In this document: piece after piece, positions 29,412 to 36,401 of the stretch | How positions within the stretch are numbered: position 1 is the stretch's first letter | How the letters are laid out: every line of letters begins with the position of its first letter | Assembly: GCA_036569045.1 (NCBI GenBank) | Contig: DATCRI010000048.1 | Span: forward strand, 1 to 56,678 | Direction of reading: 5' to 3' | DNA from: Chthoniobacterales bacterium | GTDB taxonomy: Bacteria; Verrucomicrobiota; Verrucomicrobiia; Chthoniobacterales; JAATET01 | DNA length: 56,678 nucleotides | Made by a program: the position numbers and the translations under genes | The notes under the pieces: model-generated | The model's database searches: none | Told to the model about the DNA's origin: nothing | What the model saw: only the letters and a program-made list of their open reading frames with translations

Positions 29412-29966
29412 ATGCGCTGCTTGATTTTTCTTTTGATCTTTCCTGCGATAGCCCTCGCGGCGGAACCGCAGTGGGAGAAAATCGAGAACTGCTCGCTCGT
29501 CGAAGACGGCTACCGCGACGGGGACAGCTTTCTTGTCCGCATCGCACCAAAAACCTTCCGTGTTTTCCGGCTCTACTTCGTGGACACGCCGGAGGACTCG
29601 GCCGATCAGCGATACCCCGAGCGCATCGCCGATCAGTCCAAGTATTTTGGCGTTTCGACGACCCGCGCTCTTCAATTGGGCGACGAAGCCGCCACATTCT
29701 CCTCAAAGACCCTCGCCAAGGCGTTCACGGTGTGGACGTGTTGGCAGAAAGCGCCTGGGGCTAGCTCACGCCAACGCTACTACGCTCGGATTTCTACGCC
29801 TCAAGGCGACCTCGGAGAATTGCTTGTGGCAAACGGACTTGCCCGTATCTACGGCAAACGGATCACGCTACCCGGCGGCACAAGCAGCCGCGATTACCTC
29901 GACAAGCTTAGGGCCATTGAATCCAAGGCGAAAGCCGAAGGAGAGGGCGGGTGGAGCGCTAGATGA
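29412..29966 (+). CDS. secreted thermonuclease-like (SNase-fold) nuclease
   Basis: 184 residues. A signal peptide (about 1-16, IFPAIALAAEP) is followed by an OB-fold SNase domain: DGDSFLVRI, the Arg/Asp site RLYFVDTPED, and YYARISTPQGDLGELLVANGLARIYG. It probably cleaves nucleic acid outside the cytoplasm. It is divergent from the methyltransferase with 67 bases between. Secreted nucleases are frequent passengers of islands and plasmids. Confidence 0.85.
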   Translation: MRCLIFLLIFPAIALAAEPQWEKIENCSLVEDGYRDGDSFLVRIAPKTFRVFRLYFVDTPEDSADQRYPERIADQSKYFGVSTTRALQLGDEAATFSSKTLAKAFTVWTCWQKAPGASSRQRYYARISTPQGDLGELLVANGLARIYGKRITLPGGTSSRDYLDKLRAIESKAKAEGEGGWSAR

Positions 29967-30234
29967 GTCCCAGCTCTTGGGCGAGCTTTTCGAGCCCGCC
30001 TTCGCTGCTGTAATCGATCAGAATCTCACAGGCGGCCGGTTCATCGACGGCGTCTTCCTCCGCATCCGGATCGGGATATTCCGGCACGGTGACAACGACT
30101 TCAAAGGTCTTTCCCGCGTAGCTCAACGTCGCCGGTCCATCTTCCAAAACTTCATCGGATTCGGCCATCAACGACTCTTCAATCACGTAGGCCTGTCCGC
30201 CCTCGATGACGCCGTGCGGTGGTGAGTAATCCAA
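29959..30234 (-). CDS. small acidic protein of unknown function
   Basis: About 91 residues, very acidic (VPEYPDPDAEEDAVDEPAA). It is convergent with and slightly overlapping the thermonuclease gene end. No family is recognised. A shorter start at the internal Met (residue 23, MAESDEV) is possible. Acidic small proteins on islands are sometimes anti-restriction or DNA-mimic proteins, but nothing here proves it. Confidence 0.5.
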   Translation of the reverse strand: MDYSPPHGVIEGGQAYVIEESLMAESDEVLEDGPATLSYAGKTFEVVVTVPEYPDPDAEEDAVDEPAACEILIDYSSEGGLEKLAQELGLI

Positions 30235-30265
30235 GTTTGGATGGGCCTACCGATACGAGAGGGGC

Positions 30266-30382
30266 ATGAAATGGGAAACGATCGCCCTTGGGTGCGAGTT
30301 CCACGACGGCCGCCGGTGGTGCAAGAAGACGAGTGACGTTTCGCCTGCGCCCAAGTTGAGTAGCTACCTTATTCGCTACTAA
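30266..30382 (+). CDS. possible 38-residue protein
   Basis: ATG with a good upstream purine box (GAGAGGGG) encodes 38 residues containing CEFHDGRRWCKK. It ends by overlapping the stop of the convergent 60-residue gene. It may be real or accidental. Confidence 0.35.
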   Translation: MKWETIALGCEFHDGRRWCKKTSDVSPAPKLSSYLIRY

Positions 30383-30561
30383 CCGAGGTGCTTGTGGATC
30401 GTCTCGAAAATCTCGTCGTTTTCGAGATCCCAAAGTTGGGACGGTCCATCTTCTCCCCTCGCGAAAACCGCGATAGAGGTGACGAGCTGCCCAAGGCGCA
30501 TGTCCGGGTATTTTTCCCATAGACACTCAAGGGCCTCGATCACGTCCGCTCTAGTTGGCAT
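30379..30561 (-). CDS. small conserved protein (RLGQL-type, 60 residues)
   Basis: Starts MPTRADVIEALECLWEKYP and contains DMRLGQLVTSIA, a pattern I recall from a widespread small-protein family of unknown function (W-x-x-YP-D-x-RLGQL). The ending DLENDEIFETIHKHL also fits that family. The reading frame extends upstream, but the family start fits the ATG at 30561. Confidence 0.6.
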   Translation of the reverse strand: MPTRADVIEALECLWEKYPDMRLGQLVTSIAVFARGEDGPSQLWDLENDEIFETIHKHLG

Positions 30562-30600
30562 ACTGGGGACCCTACACAAAACCTCGGCGATTCCAAACCC

Positions 30601-31368
30601 ATGAGCTTCCCAACAGGTGACGAACTCAAAGCGGCCATCGAGCGTGGAGACGTTCGCCCGGTGCTTCAGGCGCAAACGCCTTACCTCCACGGAATCAAAA
30701 TCGCGAACGGAGCGGCCTGTGACAAGTGGGCGGAGAAAGGCGAAGTGATGTCCTCGGAGTTTGAAGCGATTACCAGCTCCGAACTCTTCTTCAAACAACG
30801 GGGAATTCGTAATGCCCCGTTCGATCTGCTGAGACAGCCATCCTTCACGCCGGGACTAACAACGCCCCGAGCGAGCTTTGTGGTTAGTCAGGCCGCACAT
30901 GCTCGTGCCGGCATTCCATTCAAACTTCCGAATGGCCGGGAAGTTAACGTGGCTGGGAATGCCAGACTAATCGACCTCGGAGAAGTCGAGTTAGCTTTCG
31001 AGGAGATGCGACGAGCTTTATTCCCCAACGCCCCAAGCCGACTTTGTTGTTTGTGGGTCGCAGAAGCTAACGACGCCGGCAAAAAACACATCATACAAAT
31101 GTTAGCGAAGGGAGATGCTGACAAAATGTTTGTTTTCCCGGTCATCGTGGTCCACGAACGCACCCCTGCAAAAGTAGAGACCTTCTGGTTTAACGAATAT
31201 TACGCAACCAGAGACCGGAGTTGTATCGAGCGATATTGGGCTGGGGAACCACGTCCGGACGGTGAAGAGCCCACCTGGGAGATTCTCATCGAGGGCAAGC
31301 TGTTCATGATTTACAACGAGGACATCGAGCACGTCCGCACGCTCGCTCCGAATTGGCCCAAACCGTAA
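30601..31368 (+). CDS. protein of unknown function, possibly DUF2441-like
   Basis: 255 residues, soluble. The segment EEMRRALFPNAPSRLCCLWVA and the C-terminal IERYWAGEP ... WEILIEGKLFMIY resemble the arrangement of DUF2441/ADP-ribosyltransferase-like proteins (PSR-x-x-x-x-FV; YW-x-G; E-x-L-x-E-G). This is a weak, memory-based resemblance. It stands alone between convergent or divergent genes, as island cargo often does. Confidence 0.6.
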   Translation: MSFPTGDELKAAIERGDVRPVLQAQTPYLHGIKIANGAACDKWAEKGEVMSSEFEAITSSELFFKQRGIRNAPFDLLRQPSFTPGLTTPRASFVVSQAAHARAGIPFKLPNGREVNVAGNARLIDLGEVELAFEEMRRALFPNAPSRLCCLWVAEANDAGKKHIIQMLAKGDADKMFVFPVIVVHERTPAKVETFWFNEYYATRDRSCIERYWAGEPRPDGEEPTWEILIEGKLFMIYNEDIEHVRTLAPNWPKP

Positions 31369-31508
31369 ATTTTCTGCCGGTTTCAATCTGACAAATTCGT
31401 CCCGAGGGTGCGAAAAGAGGCCGCTAAGTGATAAATTCTCGAATCTCTACACTAGAATTTCCCCAAAATTTCCCCAAAGCGTTGGAAATGAAAATATTAT
31501 GAAAATAA

Positions 31509-31540
31509 TTGTTGCGCGGTGAAAACGTCTGCTATATATA
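31509..31540 (+). promoter_or_regulatory. candidate promoter of the replication operon
   Basis: TTGTTG (31509-31514) and TATATA (31533-31538) are separated by 18 bases, in an AT-rich stretch just before the structured leader. Confidence 0.5.
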
Positions 31541-31600
31541 TATCCCATCGCAACGACACCAGAACCACGAAAATGACATAAAGAAAACACAGCACGAATA

Positions 31601-31709
31601 AGCTAACGAAAGTTAGCTAGGCTCAGAGAAAGAGCCGAACCCGAAATCGCAATCAATAGATGCCCGATTTCTGACTCTCCGCAAGGGGGTTCAGAAATCG
31701 GGTTTTTTG
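31601..31709 (+). ncRNA. structured leader RNA ending in an intrinsic terminator
   Basis: Three successive hairpins. AGCTAAC-GAAA-GTTAGCT (31601-31618) has a perfect 7-bp stem with a GNRA loop. GGCTC/GAGCC (31620-31636) has a 5-bp stem. A perfect 12-bp stem follows (31663-31674 with 31691-31702), extended inward by five pairs to a GCAA tetraloop and followed by six T. The segment GAAATCG at 31643-31649 can pair with CGATTTC at 31665-31671, giving a competing antiterminator. It is either a terminated small RNA or a transcription attenuator for the downstream operon. Confidence 0.6.
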
Positions 31710-31754
31710 TTTTCCTGAAAACCCGAATCAGAAACCTAAACCTAACTAACTAAA

Positions 31755-31991
31755 ATGAAAATGACAGCATTCTACGACCTCTCCGAAGACGACCAGGCCC
31801 TTTTCCGCGCCGCCGAGCGCAAGGCCTTTTTCGCCAACTCCGGAGACTTCTCGGGGGACTATAATTACGCCTCAAACGAAAACACGGAAATCTATCACGA
31901 GGGAGACTATCCAACTCGCGACGAGATCGAACAGGAAGGCAAATCGCTCGGAGAAGTCGACGCCAGCGTTTGCGAAGAGTCACAAGGATAA
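31755..31991 (+). CDS. small acidic protein, first gene of the replication operon
   Basis: 78 residues, acidic and aromatic-rich (FYDLSEDDQALFRAAERKAFF). The start is 45 bases after the leader terminator. No known family. It is followed at short spacing by four more tiny genes and the replication ATPase. Confidence 0.6.
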   Translation: MKMTAFYDLSEDDQALFRAAERKAFFANSGDFSGDYNYASNENTEIYHEGDYPTRDEIEQEGKSLGEVDASVCEESQG

Positions 31992-32002
31992 CACCTAAAG
32001 CC

Positions 32003-32131
32003 ATGGAAAACATCATCAAACTCACTGAGCAACTCGCCGCCGCTGAAACGGCAAAAGAGAAACTACAACAGGAACTCGCAATCCTCAGCCGCGAAGTTAC
32101 CGCCCGCCTCAACAACCTCGAAGAACTCTAA
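32003..32131 (+). CDS. 42-residue coiled-coil peptide
   Basis: Encodes a fully helical peptide with heptad-like Leu/Ile spacing (ENIIKLTEQLAAAETAKEKL...). It starts 11 bases after the previous stop and ends three bases before the next start, so it belongs to the operon. It may mediate dimerisation. Confidence 0.55.
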   Translation: MENIIKLTEQLAAAETAKEKLQQELAILSREVTARLNNLEEL

Positions 32132-32134
32132 GCC

Positions 32135-32263
32135 ATGAGCACCTCAACCAAATCCGCCCTCGTTGCAGCTAACTCGGCCTTTTGGGCATCCGCTTGCTTC
32201 ACAGCACTAATCCTAACACCCACCGTCTACTTCACGGCAATCCTAACCTACATCAACTCCTAA
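32135..32263 (+). CDS. 42-residue single-pass membrane peptide
   Basis: A short polar head is followed by one long hydrophobic segment (ANSAFWASACFTALILTPTV...). It is tightly spaced on both sides. Small membrane peptides are typical of plasmid and phage operons; the role is unknown. Confidence 0.5.
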   Translation: MSTSTKSALVAANSAFWASACFTALILTPTVYFTAILTYINS

Positions 32264-32266
32264 ACC

Positions 32267-32539
32267 ATGAAAACAGAAACACTTAAACCCGGGCGACGAC
32301 GCACGATTGTCGATCCGCGCCGCCTCGACCTAGTCGACTGGCTACGGCACGAAAAATCGGGCGAATATGTCGCAAAGCAGGTTCAAATCGAGTCCGCGAC
32401 CGGCATCAATCAGGGCGTGCTCAGCAAGCTCCTCCGCAAATGCGGCGAAGACGATCCCACGATCGAAATCGCCGGTTCACTCTACGCCACGCGCTCGGGT
32501 CTCACCCGCCGCATCAAAGCTCATAACGAGGGACACTAA
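32267..32539 (+). CDS. small basic protein, possible DNA-binding
   Basis: 90 residues. The basic N-terminus (KPGRRRTIVDPRRLDL) is followed by a helical stretch (INQGVLSKLLRKCGEDD) that could be the recognition part of a helix-turn-helix. It is three bases after the preceding stop. It could regulate or load the replication protein. Confidence 0.6.
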   Translation: MKTETLKPGRRRTIVDPRRLDLVDWLRHEKSGEYVAKQVQIESATGINQGVLSKLLRKCGEDDPTIEIAGSLYATRSGLTRRIKAHNEGH

Positions 32540-32540
32540 G

Positions 32541-32654
32541 ATGATCGCCGAACTAGACGACGTCGAAACCGATCCGCTCTTACTCGAAGAGCGGGAAACA
32601 GAAATCGCGGATGCTCTATATGAGCCCGAGGAGCCTAGCGAGGAAGAGCACTAA
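32541..32654 (+). CDS. 37-residue highly acidic peptide
   Basis: ATG one base after the preceding stop. Nearly half the residues are Asp/Glu (ETEIADALYEPEEPSEEEH). Its position inside the operon supports it; the role is unknown. Confidence 0.5.
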   Translation: MIAELDDVETDPLLLEERETEIADALYEPEEPSEEEH

Positions 32655-32708
32655 CACACCCTGAAAATGAACCCTGACGAAAACAACGGCTGATCTTCCG
32701 CCGAACAA

Positions 32709-34625
32709 ATGGAAGATAAATCAAAACGCTATCTCAGCCTCGTGCGCCCTGAAGACCGGACGGACGCAGAGGAAGACCAGACAACCCCGAACTGCTGCAA
32801 GACCAAGCTGGATTTCAAATTCCGCGGTGCCTGGGCATGTGTCGGCGAGATCATGGCTAAGCACCACTTTCGCCACCGCCAAGGCCGCGTCTACTGGATG
32901 CCCAAAGGTGCGAATGCCGAGGAAATCGAGGTCACCCCGGATTGGCTGGACACCCGCGCCCGTCGCTACGCCGCCCGCAAGAAGATCGAACTCAAAAACG
33001 TCCCCAAAAACTGGGCCGCACAAGCCCTACAGAATTGGGACGTGCTTGCTGCGATCCGCTGCGACGTGATCTGGGGCAAAGAAGATGATCTACCGGCGCT
33101 CAAGGTCATTGCATTTGAGTTGGCCCGGCGCGGTTGCTATCTGCGCGGTGGTCGCCTGAACATGGTAGTTGAATACCGTAGAGACGGTAAAATCGCCCTC
33201 GAGGAGATCAACGCCGAAGGGCTGCGAACGGCACTCAGCGAATTTAGGATCTACGTCGGCTCGATGGTCGAGACTGACGAATCCAAAGAAAACCGAAAGG
33301 AGGCCCGGAAGGAGAAAGACTTGGAACCGCCGAAGGAATACGGGTTCCGAGCCGAGCCGGTCAGCCAAGATCGCGCCAAGCTCATCTACGCCAGCGCGAC
33401 GGTTCGCACGGCCCTTCCACCCATCGACCGTTTGAACAAGCTCCGGCTTCCCGTTCGCCGTGAAGATGGCCGTGTGGTTCTCTTGCCGGTCGGTTACGAT
33501 CGTCAGTCCCGCACACTCACACTCAACGAGTTTGAGTATGAAACTGACATGCCAGTGCAGTTCGCGAGAGAGCTCCTGAAGAGCCTCTACAGCGAATTTC
33601 CCTACGCCGACAACGACGCCACCTCTCTAGGGATCGGCTACAGCGTCGCGCTCATGGGCGAGCAACTGCTACCCCATGGAGCCTTGTTCCCTGGCCTCGC
33701 GGTTGTCGGAAATACCGTTGGGGCAGGCAAAACACGCTTCGGAAAACTCGCCGCTCTCCCACTCGGAGTTGCTCCCAAAATCGACATGCCGAGCGGCATG
33801 GATGAAATGAGCAAGACCACCCATGCAATGTTGCGTGGGGGGCAGACATTGGCCTTCTTTGACAATTCCGTCCGGCGCGTTTCCGGCGGTCCCATCGAAG
33901 CGGCCATGACGACTTTCGTCCATGACAAGCGCGTTCTCGTTTCAAGCAAGATGGGTGGTGCGCTCGAAGGGGCCATGAAAATTATCATCACCGGCGTAGA
34001 TCTTAGATTGGATTTGGGAGTCGCCCGACGCTTCCGAACGGTTCGACTCAAATCGAACGAAGAAAATCCGGAAATGCGGGAGTTCAAGAACGAGCTGAAC
34101 GACTCCGCGATGTTTGGACTTCGACGGCAATATTGCGCGGCCATTTGGGCACTCATCCGCGACTGGGTCAAAAGTGGGCAAAAGGAAATGGTTGTCCGCA
34201 AACACATGCCGGAGGATTACCGCTCGTGGTATGCTCTTGCGGGTTCCGTCGTGGTCCACGCAGGGTTCTCTGATCTCGCTTTGGTCAACGACCGAAAAGC
34301 GAACGACGAACGGGAGTATGTCGTCGAGTTGCTCAAAGCAATGGCCGATCCGGTCGCACTCAAGATGGTGGCGGAGGAAGACTGCGATGCCGCTGCCCGA
34401 GGCGAGTGGGACACGCGAAACTTGGTCAAACTAGCCGAGAAGCGTGAGCTGTTCGTCGATGCCCTCACAAACGCCAGATCGCCAAAATCGGCACAGACAA
34501 TCCTCGGCCGCATTCTTGCCCGTTGGATAGACCGTCCGTGCGGCGGGCAGGTTCTCCGCTACCGACGTGTGCGGTCCTCGATCTACCGCGTCGAATCCAC
34601 CAACGCCCAAAAACTGGCGGCCTGA
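32709..34625 (+). CDS. replication ATPase/helicase (AAA/SF3-like), candidate initiator
   Basis: 638 residues. An N-terminal basic/cysteine-containing region (about 25-110) is followed by a charged linker (about 195-225). An ATPase core has Walker A GNTVGAGKTRFG (~345-356), Walker B-like TLAFFDN (~390), and sensor/arginine-finger region ITGVDLRLDLGVARRFRTVRL (~430-450). A C-terminal winged-helix-like end follows (SAQTILGRILARWID). This resembles plasmid and phage D5/P4-type replicative ATPases, but no primase active site was recognised. It is flanked downstream by iteron-like repeats. Confidence 0.75.
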   Translation: MEDKSKRYLSLVRPEDRTDAEEDQTTPNCCKTKLDFKFRGAWACVGEIMAKHHFRHRQGRVYWMPKGANAEEIEVTPDWLDTRARRYAARKKIELKNVPKNWAAQALQNWDVLAAIRCDVIWGKEDDLPALKVIAFELARRGCYLRGGRLNMVVEYRRDGKIALEEINAEGLRTALSEFRIYVGSMVETDESKENRKEARKEKDLEPPKEYGFRAEPVSQDRAKLIYASATVRTALPPIDRLNKLRLPVRREDGRVVLLPVGYDRQSRTLTLNEFEYETDMPVQFARELLKSLYSEFPYADNDATSLGIGYSVALMGEQLLPHGALFPGLAVVGNTVGAGKTRFGKLAALPLGVAPKIDMPSGMDEMSKTTHAMLRGGQTLAFFDNSVRRVSGGPIEAAMTTFVHDKRVLVSSKMGGALEGAMKIIITGVDLRLDLGVARRFRTVRLKSNEENPEMREFKNELNDSAMFGLRRQYCAAIWALIRDWVKSGQKEMVVRKHMPEDYRSWYALAGSVVVHAGFSDLALVNDRKANDEREYVVELLKAMADPVALKMVAEEDCDAAARGEWDTRNLVKLAEKRELFVDALTNARSPKSAQTILGRILARWIDRPCGGQVLRYRRVRSSIYRVESTNAQKLAA

Positions 34626-34647
34626 GCCGACCGAAGTTTCGTCAGGG

Positions 34648-34687
34648 AGCCCCCGGTTGCCGCTTGCGCGGTGGCTGGGGGCTTTTT
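34648..34687 (+). terminator. terminator after the replication gene
   Basis: AGCCCCC (34648-34654) pairs with GGGGGCT (34677-34683), with an inner CCGC-TTGC-GCGG hairpin and a trailing T run. Confidence 0.75.
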
Positions 34688-34700
34688 CGTGCCCCGATTT

Positions 34701-34930
34701 GTCGCACCTGCGCCTGAGGTGCGACTACCGTAAGCAGCTCTAAACGAGCCTCTTACAAAGAGTCGTCGCACCTACAGCACCTGTCTCCCAAAGGAGCCTT
34801 ATATATAAAATTTCTAAATTTTTTCTCTATAGAGACTTTTGTTTTCAGGTGCTACATGTGCGAAGGGTTTCTGCGAAACTCTTCGCTTACAGTAACTTAA
34901 CTCATGTTTTCCTCTTTTTTGAGGTGCGAC
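34701..34930. other. candidate replication origin (iterons around an AT-rich tract)
   Basis: The 9-mer GTCGCACCT occurs directly at 34701-34709 and 34765-34773 and inverted at 34717-34725 and 34922-34930. A second pair of inverted words, ACAGCACCTG and CAGGTGCTAC, flanks a very AT-rich tract (34801-34845). Iterons plus an AT-rich unwinding region directly downstream of the replication ATPase gene are the usual layout of an iteron-type origin. The stretch 34626-34993 holds no other gene that I can support. Confidence 0.55.
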
Positions 34931-34993
34931 TTTGGAGGCGGTCTCGAACCGGCGAAGCCGGGGCGGCTGGCCTACCAAAGGAGCTGGCAGCGC

Positions 34994-35206
34994 CTAAAGG
35001 CGGCTGCGGCCAAGACCAACGGCGGACAATACGGCCTCGGCGATTTCAACAGTTGTCGATTCCTCAGGGATCGGGAGCTTCACACTGTGGCCACCAGGAT
35101 TCACGACGAAGACGCCTTCTCGACGATTGGTTGCTGGGTTGATCTCAGCCGTGTCCGGATAAGTGATTTCGTAATCCTTGCCGTAGTAATTGATTTTAGA
35201 GGTCAT
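34994..35206 (-). CDS. small protein of unknown function
   Basis: 70 residues. The N-terminal half looks beta-rich (KINYYGKDYEITYPDTAEI) and the C-terminal part is helical (VEIAEAVLSAVGLG). It reads leftward, in the same direction as the HNH gene upstream of it. No family is recognised. Confidence 0.55.
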   Translation of the reverse strand: MTSKINYYGKDYEITYPDTAEINPATNRREGVFVVNPGGHSVKLPIPEESTTVEIAEAVLSAVGLGRSRL

Positions 35207-35251
35207 GGGGCAAGGGTCTCAAATCCCCAAAATCGCGCAAGGGTAGCGTGC

Positions 35252-36016
35252 TTATCTGGCTCCTGCGGTCACTCTCGCAACCTGAATCTTCTCCCGAAGG
35301 TACCGCAGCGCCTCAATGGTCAGCGGTTGCCGGGTCCGATGAATCATGGCGTGGCAGTTCGGGCAAACGGGTCGTAGATCGTTAATCGCATCGACAACGT
35401 ATTCACCACCTCTTTGGGAGACGGGAATCAGGTGGTGGACATGGATGAAGCCTTCGCCGTGCGGACCAAACACTTCCCCAAAATTAAAGTCACAAACCGC
35501 ACACGACCGGCCGTAGTGGGCCAAGCATTTGAGACGGGCTTCAGGACTTCGCTCGTAAACATTAACGGTTACCTGGCTCTTTGCTCCTTCGGTCGTCTGA
35601 GCCTCCTCCGACTCGGACAGCTCCTCGGGAATAACGGGATCGACTGCATCAGCGGAAATGGCAAACCACGAAGGTCCAACGTGAGAAAGCCGACGTGTTT
35701 CCAAGTGGGGTTCAATCCCTCCGATCTGCCATGTCCCCGTTTCGGGATCTTCGCCACCCTTGTATTGAACGAATGTCTTCAGCTCCCAGCCTTCATCCTC
35801 CACAAGGGCGATGTGCTTTCGTGCTCGGCTGTAGGCGGCATTGGTGGTTCCAGCATTCGTGAGACGCCAGCCTTCGGACAGGATCTCGCAGGTTCCGCCC
35901 TTTTCGTGAACATCCCAAGCGGGGAAAATAACCAAACGTTCTTCGGGAAAAGAAAAGGACCAAGCCCAAGGCCAATACTCGCCGCCAAGGGATTCGATGA
36001 ATTGCTTGCGGTTCAT
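35252..36016 (-). CDS. HNH endonuclease with N-terminal unassigned domain
   Basis: 254 residues. The C-terminal HNH has two CxxC knuckles (CAVC and CPNC) around HVHHLIPVSQRGG and NDLRPVCPNCHAMIH, the McrA-like zinc-bound form. The N-terminal ~130 residues (IESLGGEYWPWAWSFSFPEE, later ETRRLSHVGPSWF) form a separate domain, possibly for modified-base or target recognition. It overlaps the preceding small gene by ATGA. A restriction or defence nuclease is plausible. Confidence 0.82.
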   Translation of the reverse strand: MNRKQFIESLGGEYWPWAWSFSFPEERLVIFPAWDVHEKGGTCEILSEGWRLTNAGTTNAAYSRARKHIALVEDEGWELKTFVQYKGGEDPETGTWQIGGIEPHLETRRLSHVGPSWFAISADAVDPVIPEELSESEEAQTTEGAKSQVTVNVYERSPEARLKCLAHYGRSCAVCDFNFGEVFGPHGEGFIHVHHLIPVSQRGGEYVVDAINDLRPVCPNCHAMIHRTRQPLTIEALRYLREKIQVARVTAGAR

Positions 36017-36237
36017 TCCTTGTCTTTCTTTGGAATCCAGATTTGCAGGTCCATCGCCTTTTGCCGGGCCGCGTTAATGTCTTGGATGAGCCTGTCGAAA
36101 ACTTCGTCGATCTCCTCGGGCTCGAGGAAGGTTGCTCCAAGCTTCGGACCGTGTTCGCCGCCGCTGTATTCCGTGAGAACCAGCGAATAGTCCAAGCCTC
36201 CGCTGTTTTGCATGATGTCGAAAGTGTAGTTGCCCAT
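36013..36237 (-). CDS. small protein cotranscribed with the HNH nuclease
   Basis: 74 residues. It begins GNYTFDIMQNSGGLDYSLVL and ends basic (IWIPKKDKE). Its stop overlaps the HNH start by four bases. It could be a partner, antitoxin or immunity protein for the nuclease; there is no known family. Confidence 0.6.
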   Translation of the reverse strand: MGNYTFDIMQNSGGLDYSLVLTEYSGGEHGPKLGATFLEPEEIDEVFDRLIQDINAARQKAMDLQIWIPKKDKE

Positions 36238-36305
36238 GTGGTGACGTTATCCGTGCGAGGCAGGAAGATCGAGAATGATGGGGGGATAAACGAGTAACCG
36301 AAGGG

Positions 36306-36401
36306 CCGCCCATAGGGGCGGAACAAGGGGCAAAAATGTTGTAAGACATTTTTTTATCTCGCCCCATCATTATCACTATCATTTGACGCCCCGGTAGGGG
36401 C
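36306..36401. promoter_or_regulatory. cluster of inverted repeats, candidate oriT / autoregulatory region
   Basis: CCGCCC-ATAG-GGGCGG (36306-36321); AAAAATGT/ACATTTTT hairpin with T-run (36332-36355), framed by GGGGC and GCCCC; and GCCCC-GGTA-GGGGC (36388-36401) ending at the base before the start codon of the HUH-type gene. This density of dyads just before a relaxase-like gene is what an origin of transfer looks like. Confidence 0.45.

Noticed and set aside
30562-30798. Upstream extension of the 60-residue RLGQL-type gene to 139 residues
   Set aside because: The added part lies antisense to the 255-residue gene and does not fit the small-protein family.
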